This document shows, piece after piece, positions 42,641 through 51,157 of a stretch of 60,476 nucleotides of DNA (position 1 is the stretch's first letter; every line of letters begins with the position of its first letter). The notes under the pieces were generated by a model. That model worked only from the letters and a program-made list of their open reading frames with translations, ran no database searches and was not told the DNA's origin. This stretch comes from Oxalobacteraceae bacterium UBA4003 (lineage in GTDB: Bacteria > Pseudomonadota > Gammaproteobacteria > Burkholderiales > Burkholderiaceae_D): assembly GCA_002384815.1 (NCBI GenBank), contig DGBN01000069.1, positions 226-60,701 on the forward strand, in the 5' to 3' direction. A program made the position numbers and the translations under genes.

Positions 42641-44266
42641 ATGGATTACGAAATACCGGAATCGTTGGTCAATGTACTGTTGGGGATGATAGAAGCCGAG
42701 TCTCCTCTGGCAAAACGCCTTACCGAACATGGTGTATGTCACGGTAACATGGTCGTGCCCAGCAAGCTTTTTGATGCCGCCGCACTGAACAGCCTGTACG
42801 GATTATGCAAGGCGCAGGACGAGCGTGCACTGATGTTCCAGCTGCTGGCACAAGACAATATTCTTGGCGCACCGCAAGCGCGAAAAATCCCCAGCCTCGA
42901 CAAGCTGGTTCCTGGCTTGGCCGCCTACCTGTCACGCGATGTGATCGACGGCTGGCTTTACAAACGCAACAAGGACGGCGTGCTGCTGCCGTGGCTGGTG
43001 CATCGCTTGCGCCATGTGGTGCCGGATCAGGGCGCGCCTTACGTCGTGGTTGATCTGCTGGCCAATACCATGCAGGCCGCGAACAAGGAAACCTCGTCCG
43101 ATCACAGGATGCGCCGCTCCGGCATGACGAATGCCATCGTCATCAATGCGAACGATATCGTCAATCGCACGATTCCGGAATTACTGAATGATCAGGGTTA
43201 CTTCAAGGAGTGTGCCGAGTTCAAGCAGGAATACGAGGAACATGCCAAGCGTTTTCTCAAGCATCAGGCGCAGTTCGGTGCGCAGTTCGTGGCGCGCAAG
43301 TCTGCGTTTTATAACGACGAAAAATCCCGTTTCCATCAAATGCGTTTTCAGGGCGGCATAGTTGCGAAATGCGTCAACGATGAAGAGATGCTGGATCGTC
43401 GTTTTGAAATGAGTGCGGATTGCTCGTTCTGGCGCGAAAACGGTTTCGAAGTCGGTTTTGAAAATATTCCGTTGCACTGCTATATGTATATGTTCCATCT
43501 GGAACTGCACCAGAACATTTGGGTACACGTACAAAATCTCGGCGAATATCAGTACAAGCCCGAGTTGCGCGACAAACTGATTCTGCCCGATCATCATCGC
43601 GATCTGATCGATATCCTGACGGCCGACATGACGGTGCTGATGGAGGATATCGTCGAGGGTAAATCGGGGGGCACCACCATCCTGTGCAAGGGCGCGCCCG
43701 GTTTGGGCAAGACGCTGACCGCTGAAGTTTATTCCGAAGTCGTCGGCAAGCCACTGTATCGCGTGCATTCCGGCCAACTGGGCATCACGGCGGCTTCGGT
43801 CGAACACAACCTGTCGCAGATATTGCGTCGCGCCGCACGCTGGGATGCGATCCTGCTGCTGGATGAAGCCGACGTCTACATACGCTGCCGCGATAACGAT
43901 CTGCAGCACAATGCGATTGTGGCGGAATTCCTGCGTACGCTGGAATACTTCAATGGCTTGCTGTTCATGACCACCAATCGCATTCAGGACGTGGATGACG
44001 CCATTCTGTCGCGCTGCATTGCGACCATCCAGTATGAAACGCCATCGAAGGACGATGCCATGCGTTTATGGAAATCCTTGTCTGCGCAATTCGGTATCGA
44101 ATTGTCGGATCAACTGATCGATGCGCTGAGCAATACCTATGCAAAATCGAGCGGTCGCGACATCAAGGAATTGCTGAAGCTCACTTCCAAGTTCTGCAAG
44201 AGCAAAAAAATCCCGTTTTCTGAAGAGACTTTCAGGCAATGCGCGATGTTTCGCGGCATAGCTTAA
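42641..44266 (+). CDS. Orphan AAA-family ATPase
   Basis: 541 residues with one AAA domain at the C-terminus. The N-terminal 340 residues match no domain I recognise. Walker A is GAPGLGKT at about 351-358 and Walker B LLLLDEADVYI at about 406-416, followed by the sensor segment FMTTNRIQDVDDAILSRC. The stretch IWVHVQNLGEYQYKPELRDK at about 290 resembles the region before the ATPase in fungal single-AAA proteins (DUF7025 group). The start at 42641 has AGGAG. No obvious partner other than the small frame just upstream; a hairpin follows. A protein-remodelling role is likely, with unknown substrate. Confidence 0.85.
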   Translation: MDYEIPESLVNVLLGMIEAESPLAKRLTEHGVCHGNMVVPSKLFDAAALNSLYGLCKAQDERALMFQLLAQDNILGAPQARKIPSLDKLVPGLAAYLSRDVIDGWLYKRNKDGVLLPWLVHRLRHVVPDQGAPYVVVDLLANTMQAANKETSSDHRMRRSGMTNAIVINANDIVNRTIPELLNDQGYFKECAEFKQEYEEHAKRFLKHQAQFGAQFVARKSAFYNDEKSRFHQMRFQGGIVAKCVNDEEMLDRRFEMSADCSFWRENGFEVGFENIPLHCYMYMFHLELHQNIWVHVQNLGEYQYKPELRDKLILPDHHRDLIDILTADMTVLMEDIVEGKSGGTTILCKGAPGLGKTLTAEVYSEVVGKPLYRVHSGQLGITAASVEHNLSQILRRAARWDAILLLDEADVYIRCRDNDLQHNAIVAEFLRTLEYFNGLLFMTTNRIQDVDDAILSRCIATIQYETPSKDDAMRLWKSLSAQFGIELSDQLIDALSNTYAKSSGRDIKELLKLTSKFCKSKKIPFSEETFRQCAMFRGIA

Positions 44267-44279
44267 GCGTGCTGCCATG

Positions 44280-44304
44280 GCAGGCGGGCATCACGCTCGC
44301 CTGC
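44280..44304 (+). terminator. Hairpin after the AAA ATPase gene
   Basis: Perfect 7-bp stem GCAGGCG / CGCCTGC with an 11-base loop, 14 bp past the stop codon. No T-run, so termination is uncertain. Confidence 0.35.
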
Positions 44305-44616
44305 GGATGGAAATCAAGGAAAAATGCGGCAGATGTGCACAGCTTCATTTTTGTGCAGCGTGAAAAAACGCTTTGAAATCAAACGCTTTGCATTCTTCCA
44401 TGCAGTTGCGCACAATGTTATCCACAGAAAATGTGCACAAGCTGCAATCCATCCGATTCTTTGACTATAAAAAGAATTTCATGGCGGCCTCGATGACGGT
44501 TAACATGGAGTAGCGATGTATTCCAGCCGTTTCGGCGCCGCCGGAAACTTGCTCTCGTTGCGCCAAACCGTTACATTCTCCATCCATACTTACTTCACCC
44601 AAAGAAGGAGCTTCCC
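44305..44616. other. Intergenic upstream of exbB
   Basis: About 310 bp. No coding frame. Contains a single DnaA-box-like TTATCCACA (44418-44426), judged incidental, and the AAGAAGGAG ribosome site of exbB. Probably holds the exbB-exbD-lpxK promoter. Confidence 0.5.
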
Positions 44617-45228
44617 TTGCTCGCCATTATTCATGCAGCAGGCTGGCCGATCTGGCTGCTGCTGATCTCTTCCGTTATTGCCCTGACCCTGATTATTGAA
44701 CGCAGCCTGTATTTACGTCGGCGCCGCATTCTGCCGCCTAACCTGCTGGAAGAAGTGGTGCGGGTTTATCACAATGGAAAAATTGACGCGAACGTGGTGG
44801 CGACGCTGGAAAAGAATTCGCCGTTGGGTCGTGTGCTGGCTGCCGGTTTGCGTAACGTGAATGCGCCACGTGATGTGATGAAGGAGTCGATCGAGGAAGC
44901 GGGGCGCGGCACAGCACATGAGCTGGAACGCTTCCTGACCACGCTGGGAACGATTGCCACACTGGCACCATTGATGGGCTTGTTCGGTACCGTGGTCGGC
45001 ATGATTGAAATTTTCGGCTCGCAAAATGCGACCGGCACCGGTGCCAATCCGGCGCAACTCGCGCACGGGATTTCGATTGCGCTGTACAACACCGGTTTCG
45101 GCCTGGCAATTGCAATGCCTGCGCTGGTGTTCTATCGTCATTTCCGCGCCCTGGTCGACAGCTTCCTGGTCGATATGGAACAGCAGGCGGTGAAATTCGT
45201 CGATATCGTGCATGACGCGCGCAAATGA
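44617..45228 (+). CDS. exbB: ExbB/TolQ-family proton channel protein
   Basis: 203 residues. Three membrane helices: near the N-terminus (PIWLLLISSVIALTLIIERS) and a pair in the C-terminal half (LGTIATLAPLMGLFGTVVGM and ISIALYNTGFGLAIAMPALV). These are the conserved MotA/TolQ/ExbB segments. With ExbD it forms a proton-driven motor that energises TonB (or Tol-like) functions across the envelope. The TTG start has AGAAGGAG 7 bases upstream. exbD follows after 48 bp; no tonB gene is in the window. Confidence 0.93.
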   Translation: MLAIIHAAGWPIWLLLISSVIALTLIIERSLYLRRRRILPPNLLEEVVRVYHNGKIDANVVATLEKNSPLGRVLAAGLRNVNAPRDVMKESIEEAGRGTAHELERFLTTLGTIATLAPLMGLFGTVVGMIEIFGSQNATGTGANPAQLAHGISIALYNTGFGLAIAMPALVFYRHFRALVDSFLVDMEQQAVKFVDIVHDARK

Positions 45229-45276
45229 GTCCGTCACTCGAGACGCCGTCACTAAGGACAGGAGAAAAGACCCCTC

Positions 45277-45711
45277 ATGAATTTCCGTAAAGGACAAGGT
45301 CGCGAGGACCCGGAAATCAATCTGATCGCTTTCATCGACGTGTTGTTGGTGATCCTGATTTTTCTGATGGTATCGACCAGCTACAGCAAGTTCACCGCTT
45401 TGCAGATCACCCTGCCGACCGCTGATGCGGAAAAAGCAATAGAGCGGCCATTTGAAATCAATGTCATTGTTGATGCGCAGGGTCGATATGCGCTCAATAA
45501 TACGCGGGTCGCGGTGCAGAATCCGGAAGCCCTGGCCGAAGAATTGACTGCGGCAGCAAGGGCATCGGGTAAAGCCGATGTGGATCCGGTTGTCATCATT
45601 GCTGCAGAGGCCACTGCCACGCATCAGAGCGTAATCAATGTGCTGGAAGCGGCGCGTATCGCCGGCTATTCCAAAGTAACTTTCGCCGCACAGACCAGCG
45701 GTAAAAAGTAA
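45277..45711 (+). CDS. exbD: ExbD/TolR-family biopolymer transport protein
   Basis: 144 residues. One membrane helix near the N-terminus with the essential Asp (Asp21 in LIAFIDVLLVILIFLMV), then a periplasmic domain (FEINVIVDAQGRYALNN). This is the ExbD/TolR layout. Works with ExbB as proton channel to drive TonB-dependent uptake, such as the siderophore receptor at 36148-38622. GGAG before the ATG. The lpxK frame begins within about 50 bp, so exbB, exbD and lpxK are probably co-transcribed. Confidence 0.93.
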   Translation: MNFRKGQGREDPEINLIAFIDVLLVILIFLMVSTSYSKFTALQITLPTADAEKAIERPFEINVIVDAQGRYALNNTRVAVQNPEALAEELTAAARASGKADVDPVVIIAAEATATHQSVINVLEAARIAGYSKVTFAAQTSGKK

Positions 45712-45765
45712 GCCTTGTCGCTGTCGCTTGTTGCGGCAGTGTCTTTCATCCACGGAAGCGTGCCC

Positions 45766-46833
45766 TTGGCCCTGCAACGTTCTACTCTCGAAGAATTTTT
45801 TAAGCGAACATGGACGCGGCGCGGCCTGACGGCCTGCCTGTTGTGGCCCTTGTCCTGTCTGTTCGGCGCGCTGTCTGCCTTGCGCCGCCTGTGTTACCGC
45901 ATCGGCATTGCTAAAATCTATCGCATGCGTGTGCCTGTCATCGTGGTGGGAAATATTTTCGTCGGTGGAACCGGCAAAACGCCACTGACGATCTGGCTGG
46001 CGCAGACATTGCTGCAGGCCGGTTTTCATCCAGGCGTGATTTCGCGCGGGTATGGCGCCAACAGCGATGTACCGCGCGCCGTCACACCGGATGCACTGGC
46101 GCAGGACGTGGGCGACGAACCCTTGCTGATTGCCTATCGTACGCAATGTCCGGTGATGGTCGGGCGCGACCGGGTCGCCGTTGCGCAAGCTTTGCTGGCA
46201 ACCCATCCGCAAGTCGATGTGATTATTTCGGATGATGGTTTACAGCATTACCGTCTGGAGCGTGATATTGAAATCATGCTGTTTGACGGACGCGGCAGCG
46301 GCAACGGCTGGTTGCTGCCAGCCGGGCCTTTGCGCGAGCCGATATCGCGGCGACGTGACTTTACCGTGATCAATGGCGCGCGGGAGGAAATGGCGATGCC
46401 GCCGGATGCGATTCAAATGCGCTTGTCCGGTGTCATGGCCGAACCTTTGGCCGCGATTGCCAGCCTGCAGTCGGAAGCTTTGTCGTCGCGCGCACTGCGT
46501 TCGTTTTCTGTCGTTCACACCGGTTTTTCTCCGGCACGGATACTGGCGGCTGCCGGGATCGGCAATCCGGAACGTTTTTTTGCGCAGCTGCGGGCCGCCG
46601 GCCTGCAGTTTGACGAAATGCCGTTGCCGGATCATTACGATTTTGTCGATGATCCTTTTGCTGCCGTGAATGCGGATGTGATTCTGATCACGGAGAAGGA
46701 TGCAGTAAAATGTCGGCAAAACGATGCACTAAGAAACGACCCGCGCGTGTGGGTTGTACCTGTAACAGCGCATCTTGATGATGCGTTCGCCGAACAAATT
46801 GTGGAGAAACTCCGTGGACACTCGCCTGCTTGA
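45766..46833 (+). CDS. lpxK: Tetraacyldisaccharide 4'-kinase LpxK
   Basis: About 355 residues. Phosphorylates the 4' position of the lipid A precursor at the inner membrane. N-terminal hydrophobic anchor (LLWPLSCLFGALSAL), then the ATP-binding loop VVGNIFVGGTGKTPLTIWLA, followed by VISRGYG, DVGDEPLLIAYR and ISDDGLQHYRLERDIEIMLF, all standard LpxK blocks. The start is uncertain: TTG at 45766 has GGAAG at a good distance, GTG at 45760 and an upstream frame from 45715 are possible. The 3' end overlaps the Trm112-like gene by 20 bp. Confidence 0.93.
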   Translation: MALQRSTLEEFFKRTWTRRGLTACLLWPLSCLFGALSALRRLCYRIGIAKIYRMRVPVIVVGNIFVGGTGKTPLTIWLAQTLLQAGFHPGVISRGYGANSDVPRAVTPDALAQDVGDEPLLIAYRTQCPVMVGRDRVAVAQALLATHPQVDVIISDDGLQHYRLERDIEIMLFDGRGSGNGWLLPAGPLREPISRRRDFTVINGAREEMAMPPDAIQMRLSGVMAEPLAAIASLQSEALSSRALRSFSVVHTGFSPARILAAAGIGNPERFFAQLRAAGLQFDEMPLPDHYDFVDDPFAAVNADVILITEKDAVKCRQNDALRNDPRVWVVPVTAHLDDAFAEQIVEKLRGHSPA

Positions 46834-46993
46834 TATTCTGGTTTGCCCGATCTGCAAAGGTCCGCTTGAGCATGATAAAAAAGCGCAAGAACTGATTTGC
46901 AAGGTCGATAAACTCGCCTATCCGATCCGTGACGGCATTCCCATCATGTGGGCTGACCAGGCGCGCGATTTGCAAACGCCTGCGGCTGGCTGA
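46814..46993 (+). CDS. Trm112-like zinc-ribbon protein (UPF0434/YcaR)
   Basis: 59 residues, GTG start with GGAG six bases upstream. VDTRLLDILVCPICKGPLEH carries the first Cys pair; the second pair seen in eukaryotic Trm112 is missing, as is usual for UPF0434. LAYPIRDGIPIM is the family signature. Eukaryotic Trm112 activates methyltransferases; the bacterial role is unclear. Overlaps the lpxK end by 20 bp and precedes kdsB by 30 bp, the normal Burkholderiales/gammaproteobacterial order. Confidence 0.93.
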   Translation: MDTRLLDILVCPICKGPLEHDKKAQELICKVDKLAYPIRDGIPIMWADQARDLQTPAAG

Positions 46994-47023
46994 AGCTGGC
47001 CGTCGCCACTCCGGAATTCGTCA

Positions 47024-47776
47024 ATGTCCTTTACCGTTATTATTCCCGCCCGTCTCGCCTCTACCCGCCTGCCGAATAAGCCGCTGGCCGATCTGGGTGG
47101 CAAGCCGATGATCGTGCGGGTGGTGGAACGGGCCATGCAATCCGGCGCTGCACGCGTCATTGTGGCAACCGATCATGCCGATATTTTCGCCGCATGTACG
47201 CAAAACAATGTGGCTGTGCAAATGACGCGCACCGATCATCCGTCCGGTACCGACCGTATTGCAGAAGTGGCCGCAGCACTCGGTTTACCCGACGATGCAG
47301 TGATCGTCAACGTACAGGGTGATGAACCGCTGATAGATCCTTCGCTGATTGCCGCCACTGCCACCTTGATTTCGCGCGAAGTGCCGATGGCAACGGCGGC
47401 ACACACGATAGACGCTGTTGCCGATGCCTTCAATCCGAATGTGGTGAAAGTCGTGCTGGATAAACTCGGACGTGCACTGTATTTTTCGCGGGCGACGATA
47501 CCGTGGCATCGCGACGGTTTTGCGCAAGACAGGGAACAACTGCCGGCAGCTTATGCGCCGCTGCGCCATATCGGTTTGTACGCATATCGGAACACCTTCC
47601 TTCAGGCGTACCCTCAACTTGCCGTGTCGCCGCTGGAACAGATCGAAGCGCTGGAGCAGTTACGCGTGTTGTGGCATGGCGTGCCGATAGCCGTACATGT
47701 CACCCCGCATGCGCCTGCAGCAGGGGTGGACACACTGGAAGACCTGTTGCGCGTACGCCGTTATTTCACTCAATGA
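47024..47776 (+). CDS. kdsB: 3-deoxy-manno-octulosonate cytidylyltransferase (CMP-KDO synthetase)
   Basis: 250 residues. Activates KDO with CTP for LPS inner-core synthesis. Nucleotide-binding start VIIPARLASTRLPNKPLADL, then the substrate blocks RVIVATDHADI, TRTDHPSGTDRIAEV and VNVQGDEPLIDPSLI, LYFSRATIPWHRDGF and HIGLYAYR, all diagnostic. Follows lpxK and the Trm112-like gene in one operon; lipid A and KDO supply are therefore co-expressed. Confidence 0.97.
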   Translation: MSFTVIIPARLASTRLPNKPLADLGGKPMIVRVVERAMQSGAARVIVATDHADIFAACTQNNVAVQMTRTDHPSGTDRIAEVAAALGLPDDAVIVNVQGDEPLIDPSLIAATATLISREVPMATAAHTIDAVADAFNPNVVKVVLDKLGRALYFSRATIPWHRDGFAQDREQLPAAYAPLRHIGLYAYRNTFLQAYPQLAVSPLEQIEALEQLRVLWHGVPIAVHVTPHAPAAGVDTLEDLLRVRRYFTQ

Positions 47777-47944
47777 TGGTGTGTTGTGTTGCGGCGCAGC
47801 AAAGGCAAAGTATGGATTTGATATAATTTTGTGGTAAGTTTCGTGCAAAGTTCATAGCTTATATCTATAGATCAAGACTATCCCCGGTGCCGCTTTTGCG
47901 CCCTTCGGTAATAGAATTCAAAAACTCGTTTTAGGAAAAATTTC

Positions 47945-48601
47945 ATGCGCCTCATCCTTTTAGGAGCGCCTGGTGCCGGTAAAGGCACGCAAGCTGGTTT
48001 CATCAAAGACAAATACAATATCCCGCAAATTTCCACAGGCGATATGTTGCGCGCTGCGGTCAAGGCGGGCACGCCATTGGGCATCGCTGCCAAAAAAATC
48101 ATGGACGAAGGCGGCCTGGTTTCAGACGACATCATCATCGGCCTGGTCAAGGACAGATTGAAGGATGCAGATTGTGCAAACGGCTATCTGTTCGATGGCT
48201 TCCCGCGCACGATTCCACAGGCCGACGCAATGAAAGATGCAGGTGTGGCGATTGATTACGTTCTGGAAATCGACGTGCCGGATGAGGCGATTGTCGAGCG
48301 CATGAGCGGTCGTCGTGTGCATCCTGCGTCGGGTCGTACCTATCACGTCAAGTTCAATCCGCCGAAAGCGGAAGGTCGCGACGATATCACTGGTGAAGAA
48401 TTGATCCAGCGTGATGACGACAAGGAAGAAACGGTCAAGAAGCGTTTGTCTGTTTATCACGATCAGACCGAAGTGCTGGTCGATTATTACAACCAATGGG
48501 CAGCATCCGGCAAACCGGGCGCTCCCAAGTATCGCAAGATCGCAGGCGTAGGCGCGGTGGATCAAATTCGCGACAACGCATTCCAAGCGTTGGAAGGCTG
48601 A
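47945..48601 (+). CDS. adk: Adenylate kinase
   Basis: 218 residues. Interconverts AMP + ATP and 2 ADP. P-loop GAPGAGKGT at 7-15, AMP-site STGDMLR and GFPRTIPQAD, and a long lid (GRRVHPASGRTYHVKFNPPK) without the zinc cysteines seen in Gram-positive enzymes. AGGA precedes the ATG. The gap of 168 bp to kdsB may carry its own promoter. Ends at a strong terminator. Confidence 0.98.
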   Translation: MRLILLGAPGAGKGTQAGFIKDKYNIPQISTGDMLRAAVKAGTPLGIAAKKIMDEGGLVSDDIIIGLVKDRLKDADCANGYLFDGFPRTIPQADAMKDAGVAIDYVLEIDVPDEAIVERMSGRRVHPASGRTYHVKFNPPKAEGRDDITGEELIQRDDDKEETVKKRLSVYHDQTEVLVDYYNQWAASGKPGAPKYRKIAGVGAVDQIRDNAFQALEG

Positions 48602-48603
48602 AG

Positions 48604-48630
48604 AAAAAGCGGACCTTGCGTCCGCTTTTT
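48604..48630 (+). terminator. Intrinsic terminator after adk
   Basis: Perfect 11-bp stem AAAAAGCGGAC / GTCCGCTTTTT with a 5-base loop, followed by T. It starts 3 bp after the adk stop. Confidence 0.9.
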
Positions 48631-48858
48631 TCATGATCGTGCATTATTTCCATTCGTTTCGCATTACTTGTTCCTGCTCTCTTATCGCTATAGCATGAGC
48701 ACATAGTGATGGCAGCATCAGACTCAGCCAGCCCTGGCATCCAAAAATAAAAAGGGCGACGGAAGTTTTGCAGTACGCAGTTCGGAGGACATTTTTAAAT
48801 GTCTGTCGTAAATGTCGTAGTGGTTAACTAAGTCGTTAAAAAAATTGGAGGAGTCGAT

Positions 48859-51018
48859 ATGGCATCAAGTATCTGGTTCGCCATTGCATGCGGCGTCATT
48901 GCCGTCATCTATGGCCTGATCTCACGCAGCTGGATCCTGAAGCAGGATGCCGGCAATGCCCGCATGCAGGAAATCGCCAGTGCGATCCAAACCGGTGCAG
49001 CTGCCTATCTGGCGCGGCAATACCGGACGATCGCGATCGTCGGCGTCGTGCTGTTCATCATCATCGCCGTGGTACCTGGCCTCGGTTTGACGACTGCGGT
49101 CGGATTTCTGATCGGCGCCGTGCTGTCCGGCGCATGCGGTTTCATCGGCATGAATGTATCGGTGCGTGCCAATGTGCGGACTGCGCAGGCCGCTACCAAA
49201 GGCATGAACGAGGCATTGGATGTCGCATTCAAGGGCGGTGCCATTACCGGCATGCTGGTAGTCGGTCTGGGTTTGCTTGGCGTGGCGATTTTTTATCTGA
49301 TACTGACATCTTCTGCGCGTCATGGCCTCGGTTATACCGTCAGTCTGCATGACGTGATCACGCCGTTGATCGGCCTCGCGTTCGGCGCCTCGCTGATATC
49401 GATTTTTGCTCGACTCGGTGGTGGTATTTTTACCAAGGGTGCAGATGTAGGCGCCGATCTGGTCGGCAAGGTGGAAGCCGGCATACCGGAAGACGATCCG
49501 CGCAATCCTGCGGTGATTGCCGATAATGTAGGCGACAACGTAGGCGATTGCGCCGGCATGGCAGCCGATCTGTTCGAGACCTATGTTGTGACGCTGATTG
49601 CAACTATGCTGCTCGGCACGCTGGTGATGAAGGGTATGGAATTGCAGGCTGCAATTTATCCCTTGCTGCTGGGCGGTGTTTCCATCATTGCCTCCATCAT
49701 CGGATGTGCGATGGTGAAGGCGAAGCCGGGTAAAAAAATCATGTCGGCCCTGTACACCGGATTGTGGTGGGCAGCGGGTTTGTCGCTGATCGGGTTTGCC
49801 ATCGTGACCTGGATAGTCATTCCACCGGAATTACGCGTCGCGATGATGGGTTCTGCGATGGTCGGCATTGTGTTGACCGGCCTGATGGTCTACATCACCG
49901 AGTATTACACCGGCACCGATTTCAAACCGGTACAGCATGTGGCGCAGGCATCGACGACAGGTCACGGTACCAACATCATTGCCGGGCTGGGCGTATCGAT
50001 GCGTTCGACGGCGTGGCCGGTGGTCTCGGTCTGTGCTGCCATTCTGGCTTCGTACTGGCTGGGTGGTTTGTACGGGATTGCGATTGCGGCCACGGCGATG
50101 CTGTCGATGGCCGGCATTATTGTCGCACTTGATGCTTACGGTCCGATTACCGATAATGCCGGCGGCATTGCCGAAATGTCCGGCATGCCGGAATCGGTAC
50201 GCGCGATTACCGATCCGCTTGATGCCGTCGGCAACACCACAAAAGCGGTTACCAAAGGATATGCGATCGGTTCGGCCGGTTTGGCTGCACTGGTGCTGTT
50301 TGCCGATTACACGCACGCGCTGGATTCGGTCGGTAAAAGCACATCCTTCGATCTGTCCAATCCATTGGTCATTGTTGGCCTCTTTATCGGCGGCCTGATT
50401 CCCTACCTGTTCGGTGCGATGGCGATGGAGGCGGTAGGGCGTGCTGCCGGCGCTGTGGTGATGGAAGTGCGGAGACAGTTCCGCGATATCAAAGGCATCA
50501 TGGATGGCAGCGGCAAGCCGGAATACGACAAGGCCGTCGATATGTTGACGACCGCTGCGATCAAGGAAATGATTATTCCATCCTTGTTGCCAGTCGTGAT
50601 ACCGATCCTGGTCGGCATGATACTCGGACCTGCTGCATTGGGTGGTTTGCTGATGGGCGCGATCGTGACCGGTATCTTCGTGGCGATTTCGATGACAACC
50701 GGCGGTGGCGCCTGGGATAACGCGAAAAAATACATTGAAGACGGCCATCACGGCGGCAAGGGTTCCGACGCGCACAAGGCAGCGGTAACCGGCGATACGG
50801 TGGGTGATCCCTACAAGGACACGGCCGGCCCAGCTGTCAATCCCTTGATCAAGATCATCAATATCGTGGCTTTGCTGATGGTGCCCTTGCTGCCGGCGAC
50901 AGGCCTGCAAGTTATCGACGGTCATGGCAATGTAACGGAAGCCGCGATCTTCGTACCGACAACAACGATGGTAGTTCCAGTGACGGAAATTGTGATACCG
51001 GTGCCGAACAAGCCCTAG
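48859..51018 (+). CDS. hppA: Membrane-bound proton-translocating pyrophosphatase (K+-independent type)
   Basis: 719 residues, about 16 membrane helices. Hydrolyses pyrophosphate and pumps protons across the inner membrane. Pyrophosphate-binding blocks DVGADLVGKVEAGIPEDDPR and ADNVGDNVGDCAGMAADLFE are present, as is GDTVGDPYKDTAGPAVNPLI near the C-terminus. The marker GNTTKAVTKG has Lys where K+-dependent enzymes carry Ala, so it should not need potassium. GGAGGAG before the ATG. A single gene between two strong terminators. Conserves energy from biosynthetic pyrophosphate under low-energy conditions. Confidence 0.96.
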   Translation: MASSIWFAIACGVIAVIYGLISRSWILKQDAGNARMQEIASAIQTGAAAYLARQYRTIAIVGVVLFIIIAVVPGLGLTTAVGFLIGAVLSGACGFIGMNVSVRANVRTAQAATKGMNEALDVAFKGGAITGMLVVGLGLLGVAIFYLILTSSARHGLGYTVSLHDVITPLIGLAFGASLISIFARLGGGIFTKGADVGADLVGKVEAGIPEDDPRNPAVIADNVGDNVGDCAGMAADLFETYVVTLIATMLLGTLVMKGMELQAAIYPLLLGGVSIIASIIGCAMVKAKPGKKIMSALYTGLWWAAGLSLIGFAIVTWIVIPPELRVAMMGSAMVGIVLTGLMVYITEYYTGTDFKPVQHVAQASTTGHGTNIIAGLGVSMRSTAWPVVSVCAAILASYWLGGLYGIAIAATAMLSMAGIIVALDAYGPITDNAGGIAEMSGMPESVRAITDPLDAVGNTTKAVTKGYAIGSAGLAALVLFADYTHALDSVGKSTSFDLSNPLVIVGLFIGGLIPYLFGAMAMEAVGRAAGAVVMEVRRQFRDIKGIMDGSGKPEYDKAVDMLTTAAIKEMIIPSLLPVVIPILVGMILGPAALGGLLMGAIVTGIFVAISMTTGGGAWDNAKKYIEDGHHGGKGSDAHKAAVTGDTVGDPYKDTAGPAVNPLIKIINIVALLMVPLLPATGLQVIDGHGNVTEAAIFVPTTTMVVPVTEIVIPVPNKP

Positions 51019-51037
51019 TGCAAATTTCTTCCTCAAT

Positions 51038-51062
51038 AAAAGGCAGCTTCGGCTGCCTTTTT
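51038..51062 (+). terminator. Intrinsic terminator after hppA
   Basis: AAAAGGCAGC, TTCG tetraloop, GCTGCCTTTTT: a perfect UUCG-capped stem with T-run, 20 bp past the hppA stop. Confidence 0.92.
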
Positions 51063-51157
51063 ATCGACTATCGCCTGCAGCCATATTTCGAGGGACAGCA
51101 GCGCACAGGCGGTTTACACTGACTCCTTGTTCTCCTTGTCTGCCTGCAAAATCCCGC

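Noticed and set aside
44418..44426. TTATCCACA, a DnaA-box sequence upstream of exbB
   Set aside because: A single 9-mer with no cluster, AT-rich unwinding region or dnaA/dnaN nearby; not an origin.
49831..51036. 401-codon minus-strand frame opposite hppA
   Set aside because: Arg/His-rich shadow of the pyrophosphatase; no start signal.
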